DNA from: Sphingopyxis sp. USTB-05
GTDB lineage: Bacteria > Pseudomonadota > Alphaproteobacteria > Sphingomonadales > Sphingomonadaceae
Assembly: GCF_023822045.1 (NCBI RefSeq)
Contig: NZ_CP084712.1
Coordinates: 3,286,001 to 3,350,000, forward strand
Reading direction: 5' to 3'
Length of the DNA stretch: 64,000 nucleotides
Under the pieces are notes generated by a model, which worked only from the letters and a program-made list of their open reading frames with translations, ran no database searches and was not told the origin of the DNA. Positions 51,356 through 61,402 of the stretch are shown in pieces. The position numbers and the translations under genes were made by a program. How positions within the stretch are numbered: the first letter of the stretch is position 1; every line of letters starts with the position of its first letter.

Positions 51356-52696
51356 TCAGGTCCGCGACTGTGTCAGCCGATGAACCGGGCCGAACTGTGC
51401 AATTGCGGCACCGACGAACGGTAGCGCGACAAGCCAGAGCCGCACGCCCGTCACGCCCAGCGGACTCGCGATGCTGATCGCAGCCGTGGCGCCGAGTCCT
51501 GCGCAAATCAGCAGCAGGCCTACGATCAGGCGCCAGTGCGGCACCTCGCCGCTGTCCTTGCTCGCGCGTTCGTAGCGCGCGAAGAGCGTGATCAACGGGA
51601 AAAGCGCCGCGATGTAGAGGATGAACCACACCGGGCGCGCGAGCCACCATGCCGCGCTGCCGGGTTGCACATCGAGCCCGATCCCGCCGAGCAACCACGC
51701 CGCGACCATCACAAGGACAAAAGCGGTGAGGTGCCAGAGATAGATCGTCATGATCATGCCGTTGACGAGCACGACGCCGGTCCAGATGCGAAGATTATCG
51801 AGCATCCGCCGCCCCGCGGGTTCAAGCGCAAGCGCGAAACCCGCCTGTGCAATGCCGAGCGCAAGCAGCGCGAGCGTCGGCGGCATCGAGTTGCTGAGGC
51901 CGCTTCCCGGTACGCCGATCATCGCGATCGGATAGGGTCCGAGACCGACAAGCAGCGCGAGCGCGGCTAGCCCGCCAATGCCCCATAGAATCGCCCTGCC
52001 CGGCGCAAGTCGCCCCTCGCTCCACGCGAAACCGAGCTGGTGGATCGCAAGCCAAACGAAGGCGAAGTTGAGGAAATTGACGTAGGGCACGCCGAAGTGC
52101 AGGGCCGCGACGTCGATCGCGACCGCCCCCGCGACGAGCGCCCAGAAGGACGCAAAGCCCCAGCGTTTCCAGGCCTTCCAGGTCAACGGCACGACCGCCG
52201 CGACCATCAGATAGACCGACAGGAACCATACCGGGATCAGCGCGAGTTGCGCCGCCATTGCGACGATGCCGCGGTCGATCCCCGCGAGTGTCCCGAACAT
52301 CGCGACGAGCGTCCAGATCAGGAACAGGGGCAGCACCGGGTTGATCAGCCGCTGCAATCGTCCGCTGTACCAGCTTTCATAGCTGCCGCCCTTGCGCAGC
52401 GTTGCCGCCCACGACATGCCGTTCGAGAAACCGCCGACGAGGAAAAAGAGCGGCATGACCTGAAAACCCCAGGTCAGCCACTGCGTCCACGGCAGGATGC
52501 CGAGCAGATGCCCGCCCTCGACCGCGCCGTCCTTCATATAGGGCGCGGCGACGAGCCAGTGACCGACGACGACCGCGAGGATCGACAGCGCGCGGAGGAA
52601 ATCGACATAGCGGTTGCGTTCGGGCGGCGCCTGTTGCGCCATGTCCTTCGCGCGCGACCAGATGCTTTTGCGAACGGTGCCAGTGGTTTCGCTCAA
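51356..52696 (-). CDS. Membrane-bound acyltransferase (acyltransferase 3 family)
   Basis: 446 residues with ten or more membrane helices. RNRYVDFLRALSILAVVVGHWLV contains the RXXXXDXLR...H motif of acyltransferase 3 proteins that acylate sugars or peptidoglycan. The middle has QWLTWGFQVMPLFFLVGGFSN, which is usual in family members. The acceptor is unknown. It is divergent from parC by a 99-base gap. Confidence 0.9.
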   Translation of the reverse strand: MSETTGTVRKSIWSRAKDMAQQAPPERNRYVDFLRALSILAVVVGHWLVAAPYMKDGAVEGGHLLGILPWTQWLTWGFQVMPLFFLVGGFSNGMSWAATLRKGGSYESWYSGRLQRLINPVLPLFLIWTLVAMFGTLAGIDRGIVAMAAQLALIPVWFLSVYLMVAAVVPLTWKAWKRWGFASFWALVAGAVAIDVAALHFGVPYVNFLNFAFVWLAIHQLGFAWSEGRLAPGRAILWGIGGLAALALLVGLGPYPIAMIGVPGSGLSNSMPPTLALLALGIAQAGFALALEPAGRRMLDNLRIWTGVVLVNGMIMTIYLWHLTAFVLVMVAAWLLGGIGLDVQPGSAAWWLARPVWFILYIAALFPLITLFARYERASKDSGEVPHWRLIVGLLLICAGLGATAAISIASPLGVTGVRLWLVALPFVGAAIAQFGPVHRLTQSRT

Positions 52697-52795
52697 GATG
52701 TCGTCCCTCTCCCGGTGGATATGCCAAGCTAGTGTTGCGCAGCGTCAACGCAAGCCTTTGCCTTGGCGCGCCAGCCTTGCTATCGGCTCCGGACA

Positions 52796-55099
52796 ATGGC
52801 GAACACCACAGACGACTTCCCCCCTTCCGAACCCGTCCCCGGCATGACCGACACCTCGTTCGACAGCGCGCTGTCCGAACGCTATCTGGTCTATGCGCTG
52901 TCGACGATCACCGCGCGTTCGCTGCCCGACCTTCGCGACGGGCTGAAGCCCGTTCACCGCCGCCTGCTGTGGGCGATGCGCGCGATGCGGCTCGACCCGT
53001 CGCAGGGCTACAAGAAATCGGCACGCGTCGTCGGCGATGTCATCGGCAAATTCCACCCGCACGGCGACACCGCGGTCTATGACGCGATGGTCCGCCTCGC
53101 GCAGGATTTCTCGCTCCGCTATCCACTCGTCGACGGTCAGGGCAATTTCGGCAATATCGACGGCGATAATGCCGCCGCCTATCGTTATACCGAGGCGCGG
53201 CTGACGCGCGTCGCGGTCGACCTGATGCAGGGGCTCGACGAGGGCACGGTCGATTTCCGTCCGACCTATAATGGCGAGGATGAAGAGCCCGAGATCATGC
53301 CGGGCCTCTTCCCGAACCTGCTCGCCAATGGCGCGAGCGGGATCGCGGTCGGCATGGCGACGAACATCCCGCCGCACAACGCCGCCGAGGTGATCGGCGC
53401 CGCGCTGCTGTTGATCGAAAACCAGAACGCCGAGCTGTCCGAACTCCTCGAACATGTGAAAGGTCCCGATTTCCCGACCGGCGGGATCGTCGTCGACAGC
53501 GCCGAAACGATCGCCCACGCCTATGAAACCGGGCGCGGCGGCTTTCGCGTTCGCGCGCGCTTTTCGACCGGCAAACTCGGTGATGGCAGTTGGGAAGAGA
53601 GCGGGATCGAGAAATTGTCAGGCGGTACCTGGCAACTGGTCATCAGCGAAATCCCCTATGGTGTGGCCAAGGGTAAGCTGATCGAGCAGATCGCGCAATT
53701 GATCGCCGACAAGAAGCTACCGATCCTTGAGGATGTTCGCGACGAAAGCGCCGAGGATCTGCGCATCGTGCTCGAACCGAAGAGCCGCAATGTCGATCCC
53801 GAGGTGCTTAAGGACAGCCTGTTCCGGCTGACCGACCTCGAAAGCCGTTTCGCGCTCAATCTCAACGTCTTGGACGCGACGCGCACGCCGAAGGTGATGG
53901 GGCTGAAACAACTGCTCACCGAATGGCTGCAGCATCAGATCATCGTCCTCGTCCGCCGCGCGCAGCACCGCATCGCGAAGATCGACGACCGGCTCGAACT
54001 CGTCGCCGGCTATATCATCGCCTTCCTCAACCTCGACCGGATCATCGAAATCATCCGCACCGAGGACGAGCCGAAACCGGTGATGATCGCGGAATTCATC
54101 CTGACCGACCGACAGGCTGAAGCGATCCTCAACATGCGGCTGCGGAGCCTCCGCCGGCTCGAGGAAATGGAGCTGAAGCGCGAACAGGCCGATTTGACCG
54201 CCGAGCGCGAGGAGTTGGCCAAGCTCGTCGAAAGCCCGGCGCGGCAAAAGACGCGGCTGCGCAAGGACCTTGAAAAGCTTCGCGACGTCTATGGCTTGGA
54301 AACGCTGCTCGGCGCGCGCCGCACGACGATAGCCGAGGCCGCTCCGACCCGCGAAATCCCGCTCGATGCGATGATCGAGAAGGAACCCGTGACGGTGATC
54401 CTGTCGAAGCGCGGCTGGATCCGCGCGCAGCGCGGCCATGTCGCTGCCGACCAGTGGGGCGAGTTCAAGTTCAAGGAAGGCGACGAACTCCTGTTCGCAG
54501 CGCACGCTCAGACGACCGACAAGCTGCTGATCGCGGCGAGCGACGGGCGTTTCTTTACCGTCGGCGCCGACAAGCTGCCCGGCGGGCGCGGCTTCGGCGA
54601 ACCGTTGCGGCTGATGGTCGATATCGATCCCGAAGCACGTATCGTCGCGATGATCCCCGCGAGCGCCGAAGGGCGGTTGCTGCTCGCCTCGACCAGCGGC
54701 CATGGCTTCGTCGCGCAGATGGCCGAAGTGGTCGCCGAAACGCGCAAGGGTCGCAACGTCGTCAACCTGAAACCCAAGGCTGTGCTTGCGGTAGTCCGGC
54801 CGATCGCGGCGGGCGACGACAGCGTCGCGGCGGTGGGTGAGAATCGCAAGCTCGTCGTCTTCCCGCTTGCCGAGGTGCCGGTGATGGCGCGCGGCCAGGG
54901 CGTAATGCTGCAACGCTATCGCGACGGCGGCTTGTCGGACGCGGTGAGCTTTGCCTTTGCCGAAGGGCTGAGCTGGGCGATGGGCGGCGATACGGGGCGC
55001 ACGCGCACCGAAACCGACCTTGCGCCCTGGCGCGTCGCGCGCGGCGCTGCCGGCCGAATGCCTCCGACCGGTTTTCCAAGGAACAATCGCTTCGGCTGA
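52796..55099 (+). CDS. parC: DNA topoisomerase IV subunit A
   Basis: 767 residues, right for ParC. The breakage-reunion Tyr is Tyr131 ([11 protein letters not shown]). The quinolone region [12 protein letters not shown] has Thr92 and Asp96 where E. coli ParC has Ser80 and Glu84. The C-terminal beta-pinwheel begins around 510 with [29 protein letters not shown] is close to the end. It decatenates daughter chromosomes with ParE, not in the window. The ATG at 52796 was chosen over one at 52763. Confidence 0.97.
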   Translation: MANTTDDFPPSEPVPGMTDTSFDSALSERYLVYALSTITARSLPDLRDGLKPVHRRLLWAMRAMRLDPSQGYKKSARVVGDVIGKFHPHGDTAVYDAMVRLAQDFSLRYPLVDGQGNFGNIDGDNAAAYRYTEARLTRVAVDLMQGLDEGTVDFRPTYNGEDEEPEIMPGLFPNLLANGASGIAVGMATNIPPHNAAEVIGAALLLIENQNAELSELLEHVKGPDFPTGGIVVDSAETIAHAYETGRGGFRVRARFSTGKLGDGSWEESGIEKLSGGTWQLVISEIPYGVAKGKLIEQIAQLIADKKLPILEDVRDESAEDLRIVLEPKSRNVDPEVLKDSLFRLTDLESRFALNLNVLDATRTPKVMGLKQLLTEWLQHQIIVLVRRAQHRIAKIDDRLELVAGYIIAFLNLDRIIEIIRTEDEPKPVMIAEFILTDRQAEAILNMRLRSLRRLEEMELKREQADLTAEREELAKLVESPARQKTRLRKDLEKLRDVYGLETLLGARRTTIAEAAPTREIPLDAMIEKEPVTVILSKRGWIRAQRGHVAADQWGEFKFKEGDELLFAAHAQTTDKLLIAASDGRFFTVGADKLPGGRGFGEPLRLMVDIDPEARIVAMIPASAEGRLLLASTSGHGFVAQMAEVVAETRKGRNVVNLKPKAVLAVVRPIAAGDDSVAAVGENRKLVVFPLAEVPVMARGQGVMLQRYRDGGLSDAVSFAFAEGLSWAMGGDTGRTRTETDLAPWRVARGAAGRMPPTGFPRNNRFG

Positions 55100-55158
55100 T
55101 CGTAATTCCGGGTAGCCGTAAATCCCTTCTTTACTTCCCGTGACCTAGGCTTTGGGCA

Positions 55159-56871
55159 ATGGGGAAAGGTCGCACAAAACCCTCTGTTATGCCTATCGAT
55201 AGAACCGGCGAAGACCGGCCCTTGTTGTTCGTCGGCTGGATCGACGCGTTGCCCGTTCCGGCCGCGCTGATCAGACCGATGGCGCGCGGCAATTTCCGAC
55301 TCCACGCGAGCAACGCGGCGTTCGACCGGCTGAGCCTGTCGCCGGTGGGCGTCGATGCGCCGATCGAGCTGCTGCGCGCGATCGAACGGGCGTCGCAATT
55401 CCCCGATGAATCGCAGGAATTTTCGTGCCAGCTCGGCGACGGCCCCGCAGCCCGCGACCTGCGCGGATCCATCGGGCCGTTGCCGACCGAATCGGGCGAC
55501 GACGGGCTGTTCCTGTTGACGCTGATCGACCGGACGCAGGAAATGATGACCGAGCGCAACCTGCGCCGCGAACTCGTTTCCGACAGTCTGACCGGCCTTC
55601 CCAACCGCGCCGGGTTCGAGGAACTCGTCGAACAACGCTCGATCACCGACGGCATCGGCGCCGACCATGCCATCCTGCTGCTCGACCTCGCGCGGTTCAG
55701 CCGCATCAACGAACATATCGGGCCGATGGCGGGCGACGAGTTGATCATCACCGTCGCGCGGCGGCTGAAATCGAGCCTGCGCAGCGGAGACATATTGGCG
55801 CGCACCGGAGGCGACGAGTTCGCAATATCGACGCGCGTCGCGGGCGGGCGCGCCGACGTGCGCGAGATGGCGCGGCGCATCCGTGGCTGTTTCGATCACC
55901 CTTATCGCATCGGCGAACTCAAGGTCAGCGTCGACTGCGCGCTCGGCTGCGCGATTCAGCCGGCGATTGACACCGATATCGCGGACCAGATCCGCCATGC
56001 CCAGATCGCGCTCAAGCGCGCAAAGCAGACCGACCGCATCGAAATCTATGAGCCTGAAGCGGCGATGCTGTCGGACAATCGTTTCGGGCTGGAAACCGAG
56101 CTGCGCAACGCGATCGAGGAAGACCGCCTCCACCTCGCCTTCCAGCCGTTGATCGAGCTGTCGAGCGGGCGCGTCGCCGGCTTCGAGGCACTCGCCCGCT
56201 GGGACAACAGCAACGGCCACTCGGTCTCTCCAACCGAATTCATCCCGATCGCCGAGGATTCGGGATTGATCGTCCCGCTGGGCCAATGGGCGATCGGCAA
56301 GGCGGCAGCCGTGCTCGCCGACTGGGACAAGCAGAATGGCGGCGCGGTCGTCGATGCCTATTTCTCGGTCAATGTGTCGGCGATCCAGCTAGTTCGCGAC
56401 GATGTCGCCGCGGTCGTGCGCGACGCCCTCGAACGCGAAAAAATCGGCGGCGAGCGGTTGATGATCGAACTTACCGAAAGCGCGATCATCGGCGATCCCG
56501 ACCTGGCGCTGTCGGTCCTCAGCGAGTTGAAGGCACTCGACGCGCGCGTCGCGATGGACGATTTCGGTACAGGCTATTCGAACCTAGCCTATCTGCAGCG
56601 GCTGCCGATCGACGTTCTCAAGATCGACCGCAGCTTTGTCGAGCATATGGTCGACGACCGCGACAAGGTGGCGATCGTCCGCACGATCCAGAGCCTGGCC
56701 GAGGTGCTGGGGATGCGCACGACGGCGGAGGGCGTCGAGACCGCCGATCAGGCGCGGCTGCTGTCGGCGCTCGGATGCGATTTCGGCCAGGGCTACCTGT
56801 TCGCGCGGCCGATGGATGGCAAGGCCGCGCTCGAATATTGGCGTCAGTCGTTGGTGCGGCCGATCTTCTGA
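55159..56871 (+). CDS. PAS-GGDEF-EAL bifunctional c-di-GMP protein
   Basis: 570 residues, no membrane segments. A PAS-like region (about 20-128) precedes a GGDEF domain (TGGDEF near 217) and an EAL domain (GFEALARW, then MDDFGTGYSNL and TAEGVET). The EAL metal and catalytic motifs look complete, so it should degrade c-di-GMP. The GGDEF domain keeps an I-site (RSGD five residues before GGDEF) but its nucleotide loop is altered (LARFSRINE instead of DXFKXIND), so it may only bind GTP. Its 3' end overlaps cca. Confidence 0.93.
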   Translation: MGKGRTKPSVMPIDRTGEDRPLLFVGWIDALPVPAALIRPMARGNFRLHASNAAFDRLSLSPVGVDAPIELLRAIERASQFPDESQEFSCQLGDGPAARDLRGSIGPLPTESGDDGLFLLTLIDRTQEMMTERNLRRELVSDSLTGLPNRAGFEELVEQRSITDGIGADHAILLLDLARFSRINEHIGPMAGDELIITVARRLKSSLRSGDILARTGGDEFAISTRVAGGRADVREMARRIRGCFDHPYRIGELKVSVDCALGCAIQPAIDTDIADQIRHAQIALKRAKQTDRIEIYEPEAAMLSDNRFGLETELRNAIEEDRLHLAFQPLIELSSGRVAGFEALARWDNSNGHSVSPTEFIPIAEDSGLIVPLGQWAIGKAAAVLADWDKQNGGAVVDAYFSVNVSAIQLVRDDVAAVVRDALEREKIGGERLMIELTESAIIGDPDLALSVLSELKALDARVAMDDFGTGYSNLAYLQRLPIDVLKIDRSFVEHMVDDRDKVAIVRTIQSLAEVLGMRTTAEGVETADQARLLSALGCDFGQGYLFARPMDGKAALEYWRQSLVRPIF

Positions 56872-58064
56872 TCGACGAACTGGGCGACAAGCTCGGCGAC
56901 TCTGGCGGCATCCGGAAAATCCTCCGCGACCCATTCGGCCTCGACCGCCTTCAGGATATGCGCAACCTCCGGCCCCGCCGCAATCCCGCGCGCGACGATG
57001 TCGCCGCCTTTCAGCGGCATTTCGGGGACGGTCCAGTCCGACAACGCCTCGACCGCCGCCCGTGCAGCAGCCGCATCGTCCGCGAGCAGATGCACGTCGC
57101 GCGCGGCGTCGACACCGACCGCATACGCCAGTTGCCGAACCGGGCGCACAATGTCGGCGCGGTGCCTGCCGAGCGCGGCGAGGTGCTTGCGCTGCCGCGT
57201 CGACAGGCGAAGGCGGCTCGCAACCTGTTCGGCGACAGCAGCGTCAGCGGGAAGCAGCGCCGCAAGACGGCGGAGCGGCACGATGACGGCGGCCGACGCT
57301 TCCTCATTCGCAATCAGACGATCGAAAGCCGAAGCGAAATCCGGTTCGAGTTCGGGAAGCAGCACCGCAAAAATACCGTCCGCCGCCATTTGCCGGACGA
57401 TGCCGCGCGGATCGGCGAGTGACAGTATCTTGAGCAGTTCATCCGCGACGCGTTCGCGCGACAGGCTTTTGAGCGACTGGCGCGCGGTTACCACCGCAGC
57501 ATGGCTCTCCGCGTCGAGTTCGCCACTACCGAAGCGCGCCGCAAAGCGGTAGAAGCGCAGGATACGCAGATGATCCTCGGCGATGCGCGTCGCGGCATCA
57601 CCGATGAAGGCGACGCGCCCGGCGTCCAGATCGGCGATGCCGCCGAACCAGTCGTCGAGCGCGCCGCTATCGACATCGGCATAGAGCGCATTGATCGTGA
57701 AGTCGCGCCGCGCCGCGTCATCGCGCCAGTCGTCGGCGAAGGCGACCGTCGCGCGGCGACCGTCGGTTTCGACATCGCGGCGCAGCGTCGTGATTTCGTG
57801 ATGATCGCCGCTTGCGATCGCAGTGACGGTGCCATGCGCGATGCCAGTCGGGATAACCTTGATATCGGCCGCCTGAAGCCGCCGCGTTACCTCGGTCGGC
57901 AGGAGCGGGGTGGCAAGGTCGATGTCGGCGACGGGGAGCCCAAGCAGCGTATCGCGTACCGCGCCGCCGACCGCCTTGACCGCGCCGCCATCGGCAGTCA
58001 GCGCCGCAACGATGCGACGGAGCCCCGGTCGTTCGCGCCATTCGGCGGCGGGCAGCACGGTCAC
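56844..58064 (-). CDS. cca: CCA tRNA nucleotidyltransferase
   Basis: 406 residues. AVKAVGGAVRDTLLGLPVAD and DIDLATPL form the nucleotidyltransferase head; RRDFTINALYAD and LRILRFYRFAARFG continue class II CCA-adding/poly(A) polymerase signatures. It restores or checks tRNA CCA ends. The GTG start at 58064 overlaps the NUDIX stop as GTGA; an upstream frame through the NUDIX gene is not part of it. Converges with the EAL gene. Confidence 0.93.
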   Translation of the reverse strand: MTVLPAAEWRERPGLRRIVAALTADGGAVKAVGGAVRDTLLGLPVADIDLATPLLPTEVTRRLQAADIKVIPTGIAHGTVTAIASGDHHEITTLRRDVETDGRRATVAFADDWRDDAARRDFTINALYADVDSGALDDWFGGIADLDAGRVAFIGDAATRIAEDHLRILRFYRFAARFGSGELDAESHAAVVTARQSLKSLSRERVADELLKILSLADPRGIVRQMAADGIFAVLLPELEPDFASAFDRLIANEEASAAVIVPLRRLAALLPADAAVAEQVASRLRLSTRQRKHLAALGRHRADIVRPVRQLAYAVGVDAARDVHLLADDAAAARAAVEALSDWTVPEMPLKGGDIVARGIAAGPEVAHILKAVEAEWVAEDFPDAARVAELVAQFVDQKIGRTND

Positions 58065-58645
58065 CGGTGCCACCCCGCAGGCAGACGCCGTGCCAGATTG
58101 ATGATGATACCCGCCGTCACGCCCCAGATCCGCCGTCCCTGCCAGTCCATGTCGTAATAATGGCGGTCGTGCCCCTGCCAATTCGCATGTTGGCGCGCAT
58201 AATTGTCGGGATCGAACAATATGTCGAGCGGCACCTCGAACCAATCCTCGACCTCGTCGGGATTGGGATCGAGCGGCAAGTCCGGCGGGATGACGCCGAG
58301 CACCGGGGTGATGAGGTAACCACTGCCCGACCGATAGGCTTCGGTGGCACCCGCGACCAGGACGTCGCGGCGGTTGAGGCCGATCTCCTCCTCGGCCTCG
58401 CGCAGCGCCGCATCGATCGCATCGCGGTCGCCCGGATCGATCTTGCCGCCCGGAAAGGCGACCTGCCCGGCATGGCTGCGCAGCCATTGCGGCCGCTGGG
58501 TCAGGATGACGCCAGGATCTGGCCGATCGGTGAAGGCGATGAGCACCGCAGCATCGCGCAGCGTCGGCATGCCGAGGTAGGTTTCGTCCTCGCCCGCGTC
58601 GGGCAGCAGATTGTCGAGCGCAGTACGCAGCTTTTCGGAGAGCAT
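58061..58645 (-). CDS. NUDIX hydrolase, CoA pyrophosphatase type
   Basis: 194 residues. A NUDIX box occurs as GGKIDPGDRDAIDAALREAEEEIGL split over 66-90, with Asp in place of the first Glu. LTQRPQWLRSHAGQVAFPGG before it is the coenzyme A pyrophosphatase signature. It likely splits CoA or acyl-CoA. It shares bases with both neighbours: start overlaps the DUF1285 stop, stop overlaps the cca start. Confidence 0.93.
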   Translation of the reverse strand: MLSEKLRTALDNLLPDAGEDETYLGMPTLRDAAVLIAFTDRPDPGVILTQRPQWLRSHAGQVAFPGGKIDPGDRDAIDAALREAEEEIGLNRRDVLVAGATEAYRSGSGYLITPVLGVIPPDLPLDPNPDEVEDWFEVPLDILFDPDNYARQHANWQGHDRHYYDMDWQGRRIWGVTAGIIINLARRLPAGWHR

Positions 58646-59229
58646 CAGCGATCCACCAACGGGAACCGCGCGCCGTTCGACCAGATCGCAGGCGGATCGC
58701 TTGCGTCGGCGAGCGCCATCTCGACAATCTCATAGTAAAGCGCGCGGTCGATCCGCGCCTCAAGCCCGTTGCCGACCGCGCCGCGCACATGCAGACGCGG
58801 GTCGGGGTTGTCGGGGTCGCTGCCAAAACCGAGTGGATGGTCGGGTCCCGCCATGACGAGATCATCGGTATCGAGGCGAAAGACGAGCTTGCGGCCCTCC
58901 CCTTCGCCTTCGCTTTTCATCTCGACCGCGCGGAAAGGCGTGTCCGCGACGGCAATTACCAATTTCTCCGCCGGGGTAACCAGAACATGGCTGCCGTCGG
59001 CTTCGCGGCGCAGGATGGTCGAGAAGAGTTTCACCATCGCGGGTCGGTTGATGCGTCCGCCCTCATGATACCAGCTTCCGTCGGCGTGAATCTCCATCGC
59101 GCTGTCACCGCTGCGCTCGGGATGCCATTGTTCGACCGGCGGCAGTTTGCGCGCCGCAAGCAGTTCGGCAGCCTCGGTCAGCGAAAGCTGCGCGAAGTCC
59201 TTGGGAAGTGAAGGTACGGGGGTGACCAT
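58645..59229 (-). CDS. DUF1285 protein
   Basis: 194 residues. PPVEQWHPERSGDSAMEIHADGSW, then YHEGGRINRPAMVKLFSTILRREADG and RALYYEIVEMAL, match DUF1285, an unknown-function family kept next to NUDIX and cca in alphaproteobacteria. It heads this three-gene operon. The ATG at 59229 was chosen since the frame upstream, open for 91 codons, covers a repeat region. Confidence 0.88.
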   Translation of the reverse strand: MVTPVPSLPKDFAQLSLTEAAELLAARKLPPVEQWHPERSGDSAMEIHADGSWYHEGGRINRPAMVKLFSTILRREADGSHVLVTPAEKLVIAVADTPFRAVEMKSEGEGEGRKLVFRLDTDDLVMAGPDHPLGFGSDPDNPDPRLHVRGAVGNGLEARIDRALYYEIVEMALADASDPPAIWSNGARFPLVDR

Positions 59230-59294
59230 CTCCCTGACATAGGAAGGTGGGTGCGCATGTAAAGGCGCGACGGCGCGGGCTTGCACAGTAAGAG

Positions 59295-59484
59295 CAGCGG
59301 AAAACTGCGCAACTTCACTCGCGATTTGCATTTGAGACGGTTGCGGTTGGCGGCCACGACGCGCGCGCACCCAGTCACGTCCGGGGTGACGAACGAGCGA
59401 ACGTAGATAATGCGGGCGCGGAACGGCCATATTTTCGAAATCCGCAGAAAACTGCGTAACTTCACTCGCAAATCGCATCTGAAG
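59295..59484. repeat. Two direct 42-base repeats before DUF1285
   Basis: AAAACTGCGCAACTTCACTC at 59301 and AAAACTGCGTAACTTCACTC at 59448 are the cores of two copies that run about 42 bases each (59295-59336 and 59444-59484). The copies continue with GCGATTTGCATTTGAGA and GCAAATCGCATCTGAAGA. They are 149 bases apart in a 320-base gap without genes. I know no family for them. Confidence 0.7.
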
Positions 59485-59550
59485 AGGGAAAATCAGCACC
59501 ATCCCACAACGCTATGCGGGCCGGATAATGTAGGACAGAATTTTTTGCCC

Positions 59551-60054
59551 CTATCGCGGCCCGATCATTCCCGCATCGGTCGGCAGGCTGTGCCCATTCA
59601 CCGCCCGCGCGAGCAGGCGGCGCGCCTCGAACGGTCCGGGCAAGTCCCACGCGGCGGTCGCATCGGCATCGAAGCCGAAGAACCGGCCATAATATTCCGG
59701 ATCGCCGATCATCATCAGTGCGCTGTCCGCTTTGGTTTCGGCGGCTTCGAGCATATGCGCCATCAGCGCGCGACCATGGCCGCCACGCTGGACGTCGGGG
59801 CGCACCGCGACGGGTCCGACCATGACAAGCGGCGTTATGGTGCCACCGGCCGCGCGGTGGGCGACGGGCCAGCACTGGATCGTGCCGATCAACATGCCGT
59901 CCTCGACCGCCGCGAAACTCAACGCCGGCACCGCATCCATGCCTTCGCGGATGCGGTAGGCGGTTCGTCCAAAGCGATCCGATCCGAAAGCGACGTCGAG
60001 GAGATCCTCGACTGCCTGCGGTTCGATATCGGACAATGGAAGTAACTCGACCAA
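59551..60054 (-). CDS. GNAT family N-acetyltransferase
   Basis: 167 residues. The acetyl-CoA loop QRGGHGRALMAHMLE follows a beta bulge in LVMVGPVAVRPDVQ, and the end ALMMIGDPEYYGRFFGF matches the YhbS/COG3153 subgroup. The acceptor is unknown. It is divergent from folB by 90 bases. Confidence 0.9.
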   Translation of the reverse strand: MVELLPLSDIEPQAVEDLLDVAFGSDRFGRTAYRIREGMDAVPALSFAAVEDGMLIGTIQCWPVAHRAAGGTITPLVMVGPVAVRPDVQRGGHGRALMAHMLEAAETKADSALMMIGDPEYYGRFFGFDADATAAWDLPGPFEARRLLARAVNGHSLPTDAGMIGPR

Positions 60055-60144
60055 CGCATACCCTTTCGCTAATGCGGCGGCGCTTTAGGGTCCGGCGTCG
60101 GCAATGCAAAGCCGAATGTCGCGCTCGTTCGACAGGAATTTCTT

Positions 60145-60516
60145 GTGACCGATACATTGTGGCTGGAAGTGAACGGGCTGACCGTCGACGTACTGACCGG
60201 CATCTATTCCGAAGAAACGCACCTGCCGCAGCCGCTGCGCATCTCGGTGCGCGCGAAGCTGGCGATGGCCGATCACTACGAGCCGACGACGCCTTTGAGC
60301 CGTTCGAAGAACTATATGCACCTGAAATTCGCGGCGACCGAGGGTATTCCCAAGGATGTTCATTTCGTGCTGATCGAAAGCGTCGCCGACCATATCATCG
60401 ACACCCTGTTCCTGCAGGACGAAAAGGTCGAGGAGGTCGAGGTCAAGATCGTCAAGCTCGCGATCGCTGAGGACGGCGAAGAGATCGGCATCACGATGCG
60501 GCGGGCGCGCAAGTGA
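60145..60516 (+). CDS. folB: Dihydroneopterin aldolase
   Basis: 123 residues. LWLEVNGLTVDVLTGIYSEE at the start and a C-terminal VEVKIVKLAIAEDGEEIGI match FolB, which cleaves dihydroneopterin to the folate precursor 6-hydroxymethyl-dihydropterin. GTG at 60145 follows an ACAGGAA site. Its stop overlaps the next start as GTGA. Confidence 0.88.
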   Translation: MTDTLWLEVNGLTVDVLTGIYSEETHLPQPLRISVRAKLAMADHYEPTTPLSRSKNYMHLKFAATEGIPKDVHFVLIESVADHIIDTLFLQDEKVEEVEVKIVKLAIAEDGEEIGITMRRARK

Positions 60517-61274
60517 CGCAGAAGCTCGCTCTCGTCACGGGCGGGCTCCACCGCGTCGGTGCCGCGATTTCGGCGCGCCTCGCGCGCGAAGGCTATGCGC
60601 TGGCGATCCACAAGCGCAGTCCAGGCGACGCCGATCCGGTACTGGCGGATGCGCTCGCCGAGACGGGAGCGCTTGGCCACCGCTTCGCCGCCGACCTCGC
60701 CGATCCGGCGGCGGTCGACGGGCTGATCCCCGCGGTGATCGAGAAATTCGGCCGCGCGCCCGATTTGCTCGTCAACAATGCCGCGCTCTTCGCCGAAGGT
60801 GAGTGGCCCGACCTGTCCGCCGCAAAGCTGACCGAGATGATGCAGGTCAATCATCACGCCCCGGTGATGCTGGCGAAAGCGCTCGTCGCGGCGAGCGAGG
60901 GCAAGCGGCCCGCGATCGTCAATATCGTCGATCAGCGCGTCGTCCATCCGGTACCCGACCAGGTCGCATACAGCCTGTCGAAATCGGCGCTGTGGCAGGC
61001 GACCCAGACGCTTGCCGTCGCGTTCGGAAGCCGCGCGCGCGTCAATGCCGTTGCTCCCGGGCTGACAATGGCGACCGACGATTATTCGGCGGCGCAGGTC
61101 GAACGGCTGGCCAAGCTCATGCCGCTCGGCGCGCTGCCGACGCCGGCGCAGATTGCCGATGCGGTGGTCTATCTCGCGCGTGCCGAGGCGGTGACGGGGC
61201 AGACGATCTTCGTCGACGGCGGCGCGCATCTGGCACCGATGGAGCGCGATTTCGTCGCGCTGGAGCGCGACTGA
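60513..61274 (+). CDS. SDR family pteridine reductase (FolM-like)
   Basis: 253 residues. The Rossmann loop is TGGLHRVG (9-16), where the Arg marks NADPH and pteridine-reductase types; the catalytic pair is Tyr153 and Lys157 (YSLSK), and MERDF closes the fold. With folB just before it, a dihydromonapterin or dihydropteridine reductase role is likely. Overlapping GTGA start. It is followed by a family 1 repeat. Confidence 0.82.
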   Translation: MTQKLALVTGGLHRVGAAISARLAREGYALAIHKRSPGDADPVLADALAETGALGHRFAADLADPAAVDGLIPAVIEKFGRAPDLLVNNAALFAEGEWPDLSAAKLTEMMQVNHHAPVMLAKALVAASEGKRPAIVNIVDQRVVHPVPDQVAYSLSKSALWQATQTLAVAFGSRARVNAVAPGLTMATDDYSAAQVERLAKLMPLGALPTPAQIADAVVYLARAEAVTGQTIFVDGGAHLAPMERDFVALERD

Positions 61275-61288
61275 CCATATACTTGTTT

Positions 61289-61378
61289 CGTCAGCCCGGG
61301 CTTGGCCCGGGATCCCGCTTTTTCGGCGCCGGCTGACCTCGATTTACAGCGGGACCCCGGGTCAAGCCCAGGGTGACG
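61289..61378. repeat. Palindromic repeat, family 1 (paired)
   Basis: CGTCAGCCCGGGCTTGGCCC and GACCCCGGGTCAAGCCCAGG with the shared AGCGGGA arm. Lies between the convergent FolM-like and SSADH genes. Confidence 0.85.
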
Positions 61379-61402
61379 AGAGAAAAGAAGGACCGACGCC
61401 CG

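Noticed and set aside
56844..58865. cca frame continuing through the NUDIX gene
   Set aside because: The CCA-adding enzyme begins at the GTGA junction at 58064, and the NUDIX box is in a different frame.
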